A stretch of DNA of 12,965 nt, taken from JAWOHX01 sp046484975. Its GTDB lineage: Bacteria; Bacillota; Clostridia; DUPQ01. Positions 1-6,818 of this stretch are shown here, piece after piece. The notes beneath the pieces were generated by a model. That model had not been told where the DNA came from. It ran no database searches and saw nothing but the letters and a program-made list of their open reading frames with translations. Position numbers and translations under genes: made by a program. Numbering within the stretch: the first letter of the stretch is position 1; each line of letters starts with the position of its first letter. The stretch spans positions 1 to 12,965 of the forward strand of contig JAWOHX010000016.1 of the NCBI GenBank assembly GCA_046484975.1, written 5' to 3'.

Positions 1-201
1 AGTTGGCGGAACCGGGACGCGCGACCAGCCCTTCAAATCACTGGCAGGCATCAAGTCCACCCAGCCAGACGGATCCGTCTCCAAGGCGCTCGGCGTTGGC
101 TCCGCAGCCAGCAAACATCCCGTGGTTGTGAAGATCAGCAACTGCCAGACAAATTTTTCCTGAAACCAGCCCGGTCCCAGCACCTTTGGAGAATCAATCA
201 T
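1..201 (-). CDS. N-terminus of a secreted DUF1080 (3-keto-disaccharide hydrolase-like) protein, cut by the window edge
   Basis: An open frame of 67 codons runs from an ATG at 201 to the first base of the window without a stop. Residues about 19-33 are hydrophobic and end in LLAAEP, which looks like a signal peptide. They are followed by GWVDLMPASDLKGWSRVP, a close match to the opening of DUF1080 domains (usual pattern: W/F-V-D-L/F-x-N/P-G/A-x-D-L-x-G-W). That family is secreted, concanavalin-like in fold, assigned as 3-keto-disaccharide hydrolases, and is concentrated in Planctomycetes and Verrucomicrobia. The family call rests on about 20 residues. The frame overlaps the end of the truncated HlyD-like gene by 8 bases and has no good ribosome binding site, and the long N-region before the hydrophobic stretch is unusual. 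The true start may therefore be later, and the upstream part may belong to another genome. Confidence 0.6.
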   Translation of the reverse strand, partial: MIDSPKVLGPGWFQEKFVWQLLIFTTTGCLLAAEPTPSALETDPSGWVDLMPASDLKGWSRVPVPPT

Positions 202-769
202 GTCTGGTGGGCGCTCCCACCATGATATCGTTGCGCATCCGGGCGTTCCTCTGGATGTTGGCCAGGGCAAAACCGAACCCTGACAGGTCGCCCTGGACAA
301 GGCCTCCTGCGATGTCGGATACCAGAACAATGATGTCATCGTTGATTTTTTTGAGATCACGGGTAAAGATTCCGCTTGTCTCGCCGCTGTTTTTTTTCAG
401 CAGGAGAATCTCATTCCCCAGGTACTGGATTTCATGAAAGACGTCCATATACTGCCTGTTGACGATGCTTGCGACCACATGGCCCGCAGGAACCCGTTGC
501 CCTTCCATGGCGTTTTTCTGAAGCATTCCGTCATATCCGGAGACATAAACCTGCTCGTCCTTGAGAATCAGGCCGCTGACTTCAATGCTGTCCTTGATGG
601 TGCCGTAGCTGAGGAATTCCCACTGTGGCTTGGATGTGGTGGCGATGATCAGTAGGACGGGGATGTACAGGCATAAGAAAACCATGAAAACCAAACCGAT
701 CAATTTCCTGATGTTTTTTCTTCTTCTGTATCTATTCAAATCTCTTCTTTTGTTGTCCGGGGTTTTCAT
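194..769 (-). pseudogene. HlyD-like membrane fusion protein, C-terminally truncated
   Basis: The 191-residue product has a basic N-terminus (residues 1-22, rich in Arg and Lys), one transmembrane segment at about 22-43, and a beta-rich part at about 55-105. The stretch VSGYDGMLQKNAMEGQRVPAG resembles the biotinyl-lipoyl-like hairpin of periplasmic adaptor/HlyD proteins. Clostridial homologues with this N-terminus are usually more than 400 residues long; here the second half is absent and the frame ends in GAPTRHD followed by TGA. GGAGGG at 774-779 lies 4 bases before the ATG and supports the start. The gene follows the PLP lyase gene by 14 bases, so the two are probably co-transcribed. The missing half coincides with the unrelated DUF1080 frame, so this is either an assembly artefact or a rearrangement rather than a normal short gene. 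Confidence 0.7.
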
Positions 770-783
770 CGCACCCTCCGTGG

Positions 784-2061
784 CTATATTATCTCACCAT
801 TTCTCATCCTTTGCAATGCCAGGAGCGCTCCTAATTTCACCTGGCTGTAGACCAGTCCTCCCTGCATGTAGGCGATATATGGGCTCCTTACAGGGGCGTC
901 GGCGCTGAACTCAATGGAAGCCCCCGACACGAAGGTCCCCGCAGCCATGATCACCTTGTCGTCGTATCCCGGCATGTTCCAGGGGGTCGGCCTCACATGG
1001 GCATCCACCGGGGAGGCCTCCTGGACACCCCTGCAGAAAAGAACGAGCTGTTCTTCACTGTTGAATTTCACCAGTTGGATGATGTCCCAGCGGGATTCAT
1101 CGTATCGGGGCAGCACTTCATACCCAAGCATCTCATAGAGACAGGCGATGAAGACGCTTCCCTTCAAACTCTGGGCCACGATGTGAGGAGCCATGTAGAA
1201 GCCTTGGAACAGCAGCCTTTTGTCCGTCACCGAACTGCCCACTTCCTTGCCCAGCCCCGGAGCATACAGCCTGGACGTACAGTTTTCCACCAGTGCCCGG
1301 TTCCCGGCAATATATCCGCCCGAAGGGCATAAGCCCCCCCCCGGGTTCTTGATCAGCGATCCTGCCAGCAGGTCCGCTCCCCAGTCGGAAGGTTCGCCGG
1401 TCAGGACGAACTCCCCGTAGCAGTTGTCCACCATCACGATGATGTCCTTCCGGATGCCCTTCGCCAGCCTGGATATGGCCGACACATGCCCGGGCTCAAC
1501 CCTGTTCCTCCACTGGTATCCCCTGGAACGCTGGATGAAGACCATCTTCGTATTGGACCGGATGCCCTCCCGGATGCCCGTCATGTCAGGGCATGCATCA
1601 CCATCCAGTTCCACGATCCGGTGGGTGATGCCATATTCCTTCATGGATCCCGGGGTGTCCCGCCCGATGCCCACCACGCCCATCAGGGTGTCGTAAGGCT
1701 TTCCCGTGGCGAAGAGGATCTCATCGCCGGGGCGGAGGTTGGCGAACATGGCATGGGAAATGGCCACGGTGCCGGAAGCAATGCTTTGTCTGACCAGGGC
1801 GTCCTCGCATCCAAAAACCATGGCATACAAAGCATCCAGGACATCCCGGCCCCTGTCCCCGTACCCATAGCCCGTCGTGGGGGCGAAGTGTGTCTCGCTC
1901 ACCTGCAGTTCCCGGAAAGCCCGGATGACCCTGCACTGGTTTTCCTCCGCCGCCGTATCAATTTTTCGGAACATTTCCCCGCATAGCAACTCCGCCTCCC
2001 CGGCAAGCCGGAGCAGGTCGTCATCCACTGGAAAATGTTTTTGAATATGCCGGTTGTCCAT
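784..2061 (-). CDS. YnbB-type PLP-dependent lyase (methionine gamma-lyase family / 'aluminium resistance' protein)
   Basis: The 425-residue protein is full length for the family. It is a fold-type I PLP enzyme of the cystathionine/methionine lyase superfamily. Landmarks in order are FAPTTGYGYGDRGRD (59-73), the cofactor phosphate loop region SIASGTVAISHAMFANLRPGD (93-113), RSRGY (178-182), the PLP-ring aspartate D212 in VDNCYGEF, and the Schiff-base lysine K238 in GSLIKNPGGG. The family is widespread in Firmicutes and annotated as methionine gamma-lyase or aluminium resistance protein, but its natural substrate is not settled. A nine-cytosine run (1334-1342) encodes the glycine loop after the lysine. 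No Shine-Dalgarno sequence precedes the ATG; instead a TTGACT-N16-TATAAT promoter ends 8 bases upstream. The family call is firm, the reaction is not. Confidence 0.9.
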   Translation of the reverse strand: MDNRHIQKHFPVDDDLLRLAGEAELLCGEMFRKIDTAAEENQCRVIRAFRELQVSETHFAPTTGYGYGDRGRDVLDALYAMVFGCEDALVRQSIASGTVAISHAMFANLRPGDEILFATGKPYDTLMGVVGIGRDTPGSMKEYGITHRIVELDGDACPDMTGIREGIRSNTKMVFIQRSRGYQWRNRVEPGHVSAISRLAKGIRKDIIVMVDNCYGEFVLTGEPSDWGADLLAGSLIKNPGGGLCPSGGYIAGNRALVENCTSRLYAPGLGKEVGSSVTDKRLLFQGFYMAPHIVAQSLKGSVFIACLYEMLGYEVLPRYDESRWDIIQLVKFNSEEQLVLFCRGVQEASPVDAHVRPTPWNMPGYDDKVIMAAGTFVSGASIEFSADAPVRSPYIAYMQGGLVYSQVKLGALLALQRMRNGEII

Positions 2062-2062
2062 A

Positions 2063-2097
2063 ACTTAAAATTATATCCCGCTGTCCCCATAAGTCAA
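2063..2097 (-). promoter_or_regulatory. Sigma-A-type promoter of the PLP lyase gene, predicting a near-leaderless transcript
   Basis: Reading the minus strand, TTGACT (2097-2092) is followed after 16 bases by a perfect TATAAT (2075-2070). The start point, about 7 bases past the -10, would be near 2063, only 2 bases before the ATG at 2061. No Shine-Dalgarno sequence lies in the gap. The -35 box overlaps the TGA stop of the upstream sanA-like gene (2094-2096). Confidence 0.6.
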
Positions 2098-2750
2098 TCA
2101 AATGTAGTTCTGCCGTCCCCGGTGATGGGGAATTTTTCCCCGAGAAAGGTCGGTTTTGTCTTGAAGACGTTCACCAGCATGAAATCCTTGACCCTTGCCA
2201 GAATCTCCCTGAATTCGTAATACTTGAGTTCATTCGGGGGATATGTCCTCCGGTCCGCTGGAATCCCATAGGCCTCCATCCCCATCCGCCTGGCGATATA
2301 GACCGCCCTGTACAGATGGAATTCCTGGGTTGATATGGCCACTGACCCCACCTCGAATATCTCCCTGGCGCGGTAGATGGACTCGTAGGTGCTGAACCCG
2401 GCATGATCCAGGAACACATCCTGGGGTTCCATCCCGGCGGAAAGGACATGGTTTTTCATGGCATTGACCTCGTCATACCCCTTTGTGCCATTGTCCCCGC
2501 TCAACAGGATTTTTTTGGACACCCCAGCACCGATGGCTTCCAGACCGGTGTCCAGCCTGTCTGCAAGCATGGGGCATGGCTGGCCGGACGGGCTGACATA
2601 CGCCCCCAGGACCAGCACGGCATCCACAGGGCCGTATCCATCGGCCAGCATATGTTTTCTGGCCTCCGAAACCACGGCAAGGTTGACCGCAAGGACAAAC
2701 AGGATACAGGCCGCCACGGCGGCCAGGATGGCAATGATTGCTTTTTTCAT
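2094..2750 (-). CDS. SanA/YdcF-type DUF218 membrane protein
   Basis: The 218-residue product begins MKKAII and has one N-terminal membrane anchor at residues 4-27. A DUF218 domain follows: VDAVLVLGAYV (42-52), the ADRLDTGLEAI helix, ILLSGDNGTKGYDEVNAM (81-98), DHAGFSTYESIYRA (115-128) and the signature QEFHLYRAVYIARRMG (142-157). The order and spacing match the SanA/vancomycin-permeability subgroup, anchored proteins with the domain outside the cytoplasmic membrane, linked in other bacteria to envelope integrity; the molecular activity is unknown. An in-frame ATG at 2768 would add six residues (MCYHGC), but the MKK start fits a membrane-anchored protein better. Neither start has a clear ribosome binding site. 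The gene diverges from the pseudouridine synthase gene and lies 32 bases upstream of the PLP lyase gene. Confidence 0.88.
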   Translation of the reverse strand: MKKAIIAILAAVAACILFVLAVNLAVVSEARKHMLADGYGPVDAVLVLGAYVSPSGQPCPMLADRLDTGLEAIGAGVSKKILLSGDNGTKGYDEVNAMKNHVLSAGMEPQDVFLDHAGFSTYESIYRAREIFEVGSVAISTQEFHLYRAVYIARRMGMEAYGIPADRRTYPPNELKYYEFREILARVKDFMLVNVFKTKPTFLGEKFPITGDGRTTFD

Positions 2751-2771
2751 GCATCCATGGTAGCACATCCA

Positions 2772-2806
2772 TTGACTTTTGTCTGCGGAAAAAGAATAAT
2801 GGTGCT
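2772..2806 (+). promoter_or_regulatory. Sigma-A-type promoter of the pseudouridine synthase gene, predicting a leaderless transcript
   Basis: TTGACT (2772-2777), a 17-base spacer and AATAAT (2795-2800) form a good promoter on the plus strand. The predicted start point, near 2807, coincides with the first ATG of the gene. No Shine-Dalgarno sequence is present before that ATG, so a leaderless message is the simplest reading. Confidence 0.5.
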
Positions 2807-3709
2807 ATGAACATGCGGCATGACGTCACACAAACCGAGAACGGATGGATGCTTTTGAAAGTCCTTCGGGACACCCTGCGCCTATCCAACACCCTGGTCA
2901 AGCGCCTCAAGCGGAGCCGGGGTGTTTTTCTCAACGGGCAGACCGGATTCGTCCGCACCCGGGTTCAGACCGGTGATGTGGTGGAGGTCATGCTGGAAGA
3001 ACATGTGGACAACAACCACCTTTTCCCCCGGGACCTTTCCCTGCGCATCCTCTTTGAAGACGACCACCTCATCGCCCTGGACAAGCCCCCGGGACTGCTG
3101 GTGCACCCTTCGGGTCCCCGCAGGGAGGACACCTGCCTCAACGGACTGAAGCATCATTTCCTCTTGTCAGGTGCAAGGGTCGTTCCCCGGCCAGTTGGAA
3201 GGTTGGACCGGCAGACCAGCGGAGTGGTGGTCTTTGCGAAAAATGCTCATGTGCACGCCCTGATGATTCAGACCATGAAGCGTCCGGAGTCGGTGAAGAA
3301 ATACCTTGGTTTGGTCCGGGGCGTTCCCCGGGAGGACGGGGGGACGATGGATTTTCCCATCGGAAGGGCCGGGGATTCCATCATCCTGCGCATGGTGGCG
3401 GAGGATGGAAAGCCTTCAAGGACACGGTACCGGGTCCTGGAAAGATACAAGGACGCATCCCTGCTGGAATTCAATCTGGAATCCGGCAGGACCCACCAGA
3501 TCCGGCTCCACTGCCAGGCCATGGGGTTTCCTCTCCTTGGGGACGGCCTCTACGGAGAGGAGAAACCCTCCCCAATCATCCACCGTCCCGCACTGCATGC
3601 CTGCGAATCCTCTTTCATCCATCCCCTGACAGGAGAACGGGTCACGATATGCGCACCGCTTCCCCCGGATATGGCCTTGGCACTGGAAAGGCTTGGATTG
3701 GGAACTTAA
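2807..3709 (+). CDS. RluA-family 23S rRNA/tRNA pseudouridine synthase
   Basis: The 300-residue protein has the two-part layout of the RluA/RluD family. An S4-like RNA-binding region lies at about residues 15-68 (LLKVLRDTLRLSNTLVKRLK, then VFLNGQ). The catalytic domain contains ILFEDDHLIALDKPPGLLVHPS (81-102), the active-site motif GRLDRQTSG with nucleophilic D134, VKKYLGLVRG, and near the C-terminus ESGRTHQIRLHCQAMGFPLLGD. These enzymes convert specific uridines in structured RNA to pseudouridine; the target cannot be read from the sequence. The common HRLDR motif is GRLDR here, a frequent variant in Firmicutes. The frame is open further upstream (to 2738) but that part overlaps the divergent sanA-like gene and is not family-like. 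ATG 2813 is an alternative start. Confidence 0.93.
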   Translation: MNMRHDVTQTENGWMLLKVLRDTLRLSNTLVKRLKRSRGVFLNGQTGFVRTRVQTGDVVEVMLEEHVDNNHLFPRDLSLRILFEDDHLIALDKPPGLLVHPSGPRREDTCLNGLKHHFLLSGARVVPRPVGRLDRQTSGVVVFAKNAHVHALMIQTMKRPESVKKYLGLVRGVPREDGGTMDFPIGRAGDSIILRMVAEDGKPSRTRYRVLERYKDASLLEFNLESGRTHQIRLHCQAMGFPLLGDGLYGEEKPSPIIHRPALHACESSFIHPLTGERVTICAPLPPDMALALERLGLGT

Positions 3710-3713
3710 AGGG

Positions 3714-4781
3714 TCATCTCCATTTTTTGATTTTCTTCATCACATTCTCTGCCTGGGATTCGTTCTCAATCCCCTGGACGCACAGCATGACCCCTTCCGG
3801 GTCCAGATGCTCGAACACTTCCCCCAGTTCCCCGGGTTGCACAAGGACCTGGATGCCCTTGCTGGCTTTCTGGATTTTCTTGTAGACACCGATCCAACGG
3901 TGGAAACCCTCGTTCCCCGCCCCGGGGACCCACTGAATGGCGTCCAGTTCCTTGATCTGCAGGAGGGAGTCCAGATGTACCAGGGCGCCCGGGCCGTCCA
4001 GGTGATAGATGCTCCTGTCGAAATACGCGCATTCTTCCGCGATTCCGGGCAGGAACATGTCGTCGAACATTTTTTTGGAAATCATGCAGGAAAAGTCGTT
4101 GCTCACAACGGCGTATTTGCCTTTCTCGCAAACCAGGGGAAGCCAGGTTGTGCTGGGCATTCCCATGCCTGAGAGCATCTCATGGAAATGCTCATATATC
4201 CAATAAAACTCCCTGTAGGAATCCGTCAGTTTTTTCCGGATCCAGCCGACATTCTCAATCATGTCGATGCACAGCTCCTGGGGGTCACGCAGGGCCGCCA
4301 GATGGTCCCCTCCCCCATGCATGTCGGTGTATCCCACAATGAACCTTCCCTTGCCCGCTTCCGCGAGTTTCCTGGTGAAGGTGTCAAGCAACTTGAAATA
4401 TTCATTGTCCTGGCTGAACACGCTTTTGTCGTAATCGTCCTGCCAGTCCCTGACACAGGGGGTGGACCAGGCTGTGGTCTCCCCGAACTCGTAACCACAG
4501 CCGCACATGGCGCTGATGATCTCCGGCCCCATGTTGGGCCAGGCCATCGGCATGGCATCCGCATAGGCCACGCTGTTTTCCATCTGGATGACATAGTTCT
4601 CCACCCGGGTATCGAAATCAAGCCACCGCTCCCGCAGGTTGTTGTATTTCTTCTCTATCAGAGGCTTCGGATCCGGCTTTTGGTAGCCCATCCAGACCAA
4701 AGGCCTGTCCGCCAGGTCATTGGCCCAGAAAGCGTTGATCCTCTCCATGCATTTCTCATAATCGGGTTTCATTTCAAACAT
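3714..4781 (-). CDS. UroD-superfamily protein A (methyltransferase-like, not HemE)
   Basis: The 355-residue product belongs to the uroporphyrinogen decarboxylase/cobalamin-dependent methyltransferase superfamily. The clearest signature is SIYHLDGPGALVHLDSLLQI (257-276) followed by LDAIQWVPGAG (279-289). The HLDG motif (260-263) occupies the place where MtaA/MtbA/CmuA-type methyltransferases carry a zinc-binding His-x-Cys. A glycine- and histidine-rich segment, YTDMHGGGDHL (151-161), may contribute to the pocket. The N-terminal arginine-rich motif of true HemE is absent. The start is fixed by a near-perfect Shine-Dalgarno GGAGGTGAT (4793-4785) just before ATG 4781; an in-frame ATG at 4871 lies inside the upstream gene and is rejected. 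The gene is coupled to the GH36-like glycosidase gene with a 4-base gap, which ties it to sugar metabolism. Substrate unknown. Confidence 0.8.
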   Translation of the reverse strand: MFEMKPDYEKCMERINAFWANDLADRPLVWMGYQKPDPKPLIEKKYNNLRERWLDFDTRVENYVIQMENSVAYADAMPMAWPNMGPEIISAMCGCGYEFGETTAWSTPCVRDWQDDYDKSVFSQDNEYFKLLDTFTRKLAEAGKGRFIVGYTDMHGGGDHLAALRDPQELCIDMIENVGWIRKKLTDSYREFYWIYEHFHEMLSGMGMPSTTWLPLVCEKGKYAVVSNDFSCMISKKMFDDMFLPGIAEECAYFDRSIYHLDGPGALVHLDSLLQIKELDAIQWVPGAGNEGFHRWIGVYKKIQKASKGIQVLVQPGELGEVFEHLDPEGVMLCVQGIENESQAENVMKKIKKWR

Positions 4782-4784
4782 GAT

Positions 4785-4793
4785 ATCACCTCC
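4785..4793 (-). promoter_or_regulatory. Shine-Dalgarno of UroD-like A embedded in the end of the glycosidase gene
   Basis: The minus-strand sequence GGAGGTGAT contains the last two codons' bases and the TGA stop of the glycosidase gene and is close to a perfect anti-16S match. The UroD-like start codon follows four bases after the stop. This decides the downstream start and implies translational coupling. Confidence 0.8.
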
Positions 4794-6705
4794 ATTGAAA
4801 TCTAAAAATGATGAACGACTTCTTATCCTCCAGGCGCACCATGAATCCCTGTTCCCCGACCCATCCGGCATGTCCGGACCAGTCGTTCACCAGGTCTTCC
4901 AGGACTTCGGGTGTCTTTCCCTGCAGCCAGGGGATGGAAAACAGGTGCTCCGGGACGGGGCAATTCTCCCTGAATGCCACCATCACACCCGTTTTTTCCT
5001 GGAAATCCAGAGAGACGAAACCTGTGAAGGAATACCCGTCGGGGCGCATCCCCACGGGGAATATATGCCCTGCATGGATGGCTTTCCGGTGGGCCAGGTG
5101 CAGCTCCATCATCCGGCCTGAGGCAGCCATGCTTTCATGGTCCAGCTGGGAGGGCTCCAGCCAGCAGAGGGGGTTTGCGAAAAAAGGGATTGCGGCGACA
5201 TAGGCGAAAGGATAGGAGGAGGGCTCCAGACCATCCTGCTCATACAGTTCCGTGTTTTTTCCGATATCCGTGAACTCGATTTGAAAATTCTGGGGGCATA
5301 CGAACAGGGAAAGGTCCCACAGGTTCTTCAGCGTCATGTGGGGGTAGTATGTCTTCTTTTGGGTATATCGGTTCTCCAGGAAAATGCTCCCGTATTCCCC
5401 GAACATGAAGTAACCGCTTCTTCGGTCGTTGGTGACATCCAGGTTGAAGAGAATCTTGCCTCCCGACATGTCCCGCAGCCTGCGGAACATCTTCTCGATG
5501 TTCTCCTCGCTCTCCTTGCTCCTGAGCTTCATGATATCGATCTTGAAAAGGTCGATGCCGTATTCCTGGTGGAAGCCATAGAGGATCTCCGCCTGTCTTT
5601 CCCAGTCCCGGTACATGGTGTTGCAGTCCGGTGCGAACCACAGGGCGATACGCAACCCGTTTTCCCGGGCCTCCCGGACAATCCTCCCGAATCCCTCGGG
5701 AAAGAACTCCTCCTTGATCTGCCAGAAATCCTTCTCCAGGGCTTTTGAATACCCTACATGGATCAGTCCGTACCCCCGGTTCCAACCGTCATCGATCTGG
5801 TAGTATTCCGCATGGAGCTTAGCACATGCCCTGATCTCCTCCAGCACGTACTCCTCTCCGATCTGTTCCATCCAGCGGTTCCCCCCCCAGGGGTTGGCCA
5901 CCAGGCAGGCCTTGAACCTGTTTTTCTTCATCTGGTACTGCTTGAGTTCCAGGAATGCGTTGTCCTTGATCCCTTCGTACACACCGGTGGCCGAGGCATA
6001 AGTGGTCATCTCCCTGTCCTGGAACTCATGGGGGAGGATCCCCCATCCCAAGGTGTGGACAACGCCGTCGCCGATGAAGAAATTCCCTTCGCATTCCGGC
6101 CGCTGGTCGGTGAAACAGGGGCTTTCCTTGAGGAAGAAAACCCCTCCCCCGCCAAAATCCGCCACAAGGACATTGCCTTTTTCAAACCCGGCATCCGGAA
6201 AATGCTTTTCCACCAGGTGGTTGTTGTGGTCGGTGTGGGTAAAGAATTCGTAGGCTTCCAGGGAGGCCTCCAAATGGTTCAGCGGCAGGCTGTCGATGGC
6301 GTTGTACCTCGGGGTGAAGAAATATCCCGATGGCATGTTCCGTGTCTGCACCTCGTGGAACACCCGGATGACGGAAGTGTTGTCATGAAGGACAGCCCTG
6401 ACACGGATGCGGATGCCATGGTAGGCGTCATACAACGTGAATGTGATCCTGGAGGCGGGAAATGAATAGATGCCTTCCTCCAGGCGGTCCTCCAGCACCT
6501 CCTCCAGTTCAAATATGTATGCGTTGGGACGATAATAGACGAGTGTCTCGTAGGTCAGTCCCTCATAGAAGAAGTCGTTCTCATGGATGGGTTCTGTGAC
6601 ATATTCCCGGCCGGAAGGCACCGACACCAAGGAAACGGTAAAGAGTTTCCCGTCCTTGTACTCCCAGGTCCTTCGTATCCTGTCGTTGCCGATCTCGTAT
6701 CTCAT
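4786..6705 (-). CDS. Divergent GH36-like glycosidase (alpha-galactosidase-like, clan GH-D)
   Basis: The 639-residue protein has the architecture of GH36: an N-terminal beta-sandwich region (about 1-255), a (beta/alpha)8 barrel (about 260-545) and a small C-terminal beta domain. Barrel landmarks are KACLVANPWGG (265-275), YYQIDDGWNRG (301-311), GLRIALWFAPD (350-360) and the likely nucleophile D390 in LFKIDIMK. The usual CSGGGGR motif and the following SDD motif are not present; the equivalent strands read ILFNLDVTNDRRSG (418-431) and GSIFLENRYTQ (439-449), so E444 or a nearby acid is only a candidate acid/base. There is no signal peptide, so it acts inside the cell. GGAGGG (6715-6710) precedes the ATG by 4 bases. 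A hydrolase or transglycosidase on alpha-linked sugars is likely; galactose specificity is not certain. Confidence 0.7.
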   Translation of the reverse strand: MRYEIGNDRIRRTWEYKDGKLFTVSLVSVPSGREYVTEPIHENDFFYEGLTYETLVYYRPNAYIFELEEVLEDRLEEGIYSFPASRITFTLYDAYHGIRIRVRAVLHDNTSVIRVFHEVQTRNMPSGYFFTPRYNAIDSLPLNHLEASLEAYEFFTHTDHNNHLVEKHFPDAGFEKGNVLVADFGGGGVFFLKESPCFTDQRPECEGNFFIGDGVVHTLGWGILPHEFQDREMTTYASATGVYEGIKDNAFLELKQYQMKKNRFKACLVANPWGGNRWMEQIGEEYVLEEIRACAKLHAEYYQIDDGWNRGYGLIHVGYSKALEKDFWQIKEEFFPEGFGRIVREARENGLRIALWFAPDCNTMYRDWERQAEILYGFHQEYGIDLFKIDIMKLRSKESEENIEKMFRRLRDMSGGKILFNLDVTNDRRSGYFMFGEYGSIFLENRYTQKKTYYPHMTLKNLWDLSLFVCPQNFQIEFTDIGKNTELYEQDGLEPSSYPFAYVAAIPFFANPLCWLEPSQLDHESMAASGRMMELHLAHRKAIHAGHIFPVGMRPDGYSFTGFVSLDFQEKTGVMVAFRENCPVPEHLFSIPWLQGKTPEVLEDLVNDWSGHAGWVGEQGFMVRLEDKKSFIIFRFQWR

Positions 6706-6753
6706 GAAGCCCTCCGCAATTCCATATTATCATAACACCCCCTGACTTTTCTA
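6706..6753 (-). promoter_or_regulatory. Leader and weak promoter region of the glycosidase-UroD A unit
   Basis: On the minus strand, TATGATAAT (6734-6726) offers overlapping -10 boxes (TATGAT or GATAAT), and GGAGGG at 6715-6710 is the ribosome binding site. No convincing -35 box stands at the right distance, which would fit a promoter needing an activator. No clear operator palindrome or cre-like site was found. Confidence 0.35.
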
Positions 6754-6782
6754 TTGTTTTATGCACGCCCTTGGCTTATAAT
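6754..6782 (+). promoter_or_regulatory. Sigma-A-type promoter of UroD-like gene B
   Basis: TTGTTT (6754-6759), a 17-base spacer and a perfect TATAAT (6777-6782) lie upstream of the plus-strand gene. The start point would be near 6789, giving a leader of about 30 bases with GGAGGA at 6805-6810. Confidence 0.6.
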
Positions 6783-6818
6783 GGTCGCAGGAATCCAACC
6801 TCATGGAGGAACCTCACA

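Noticed and set aside
1334..1342. Nine-cytosine run in the PLP lyase gene as a phase-variation switch
   Set aside because: It encodes conserved glycines right after the PLP lysine, and similar C runs occur elsewhere in this GC-rich window (for example at 5881-5888). The frame is intact and the enzyme looks like a housekeeping protein.
2820..2827. Perfect palindrome TGACGTCA near the start of the pseudouridine synthase gene
   Set aside because: It is an eight-base palindrome inside coding sequence, seen once, with no partner site; chance is a sufficient explanation.
5758..6465. Plus-strand open frame (235 codons) opposite the glycosidase gene
   Set aside because: It is an antisense shadow without a ribosome binding site or recognisable motif; the minus-strand protein is clearly real. 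Similar antisense frames at 1486-1986, 4182-4805 and 10786-11430 were rejected for the same reason.
6706..6818. Catabolite-response (cre) or LacI-type operator in the divergent intergenic region
   Set aside because: No stretch matches the cre consensus acceptably and no palindrome of useful length was found by eye here or at 10750-10863.
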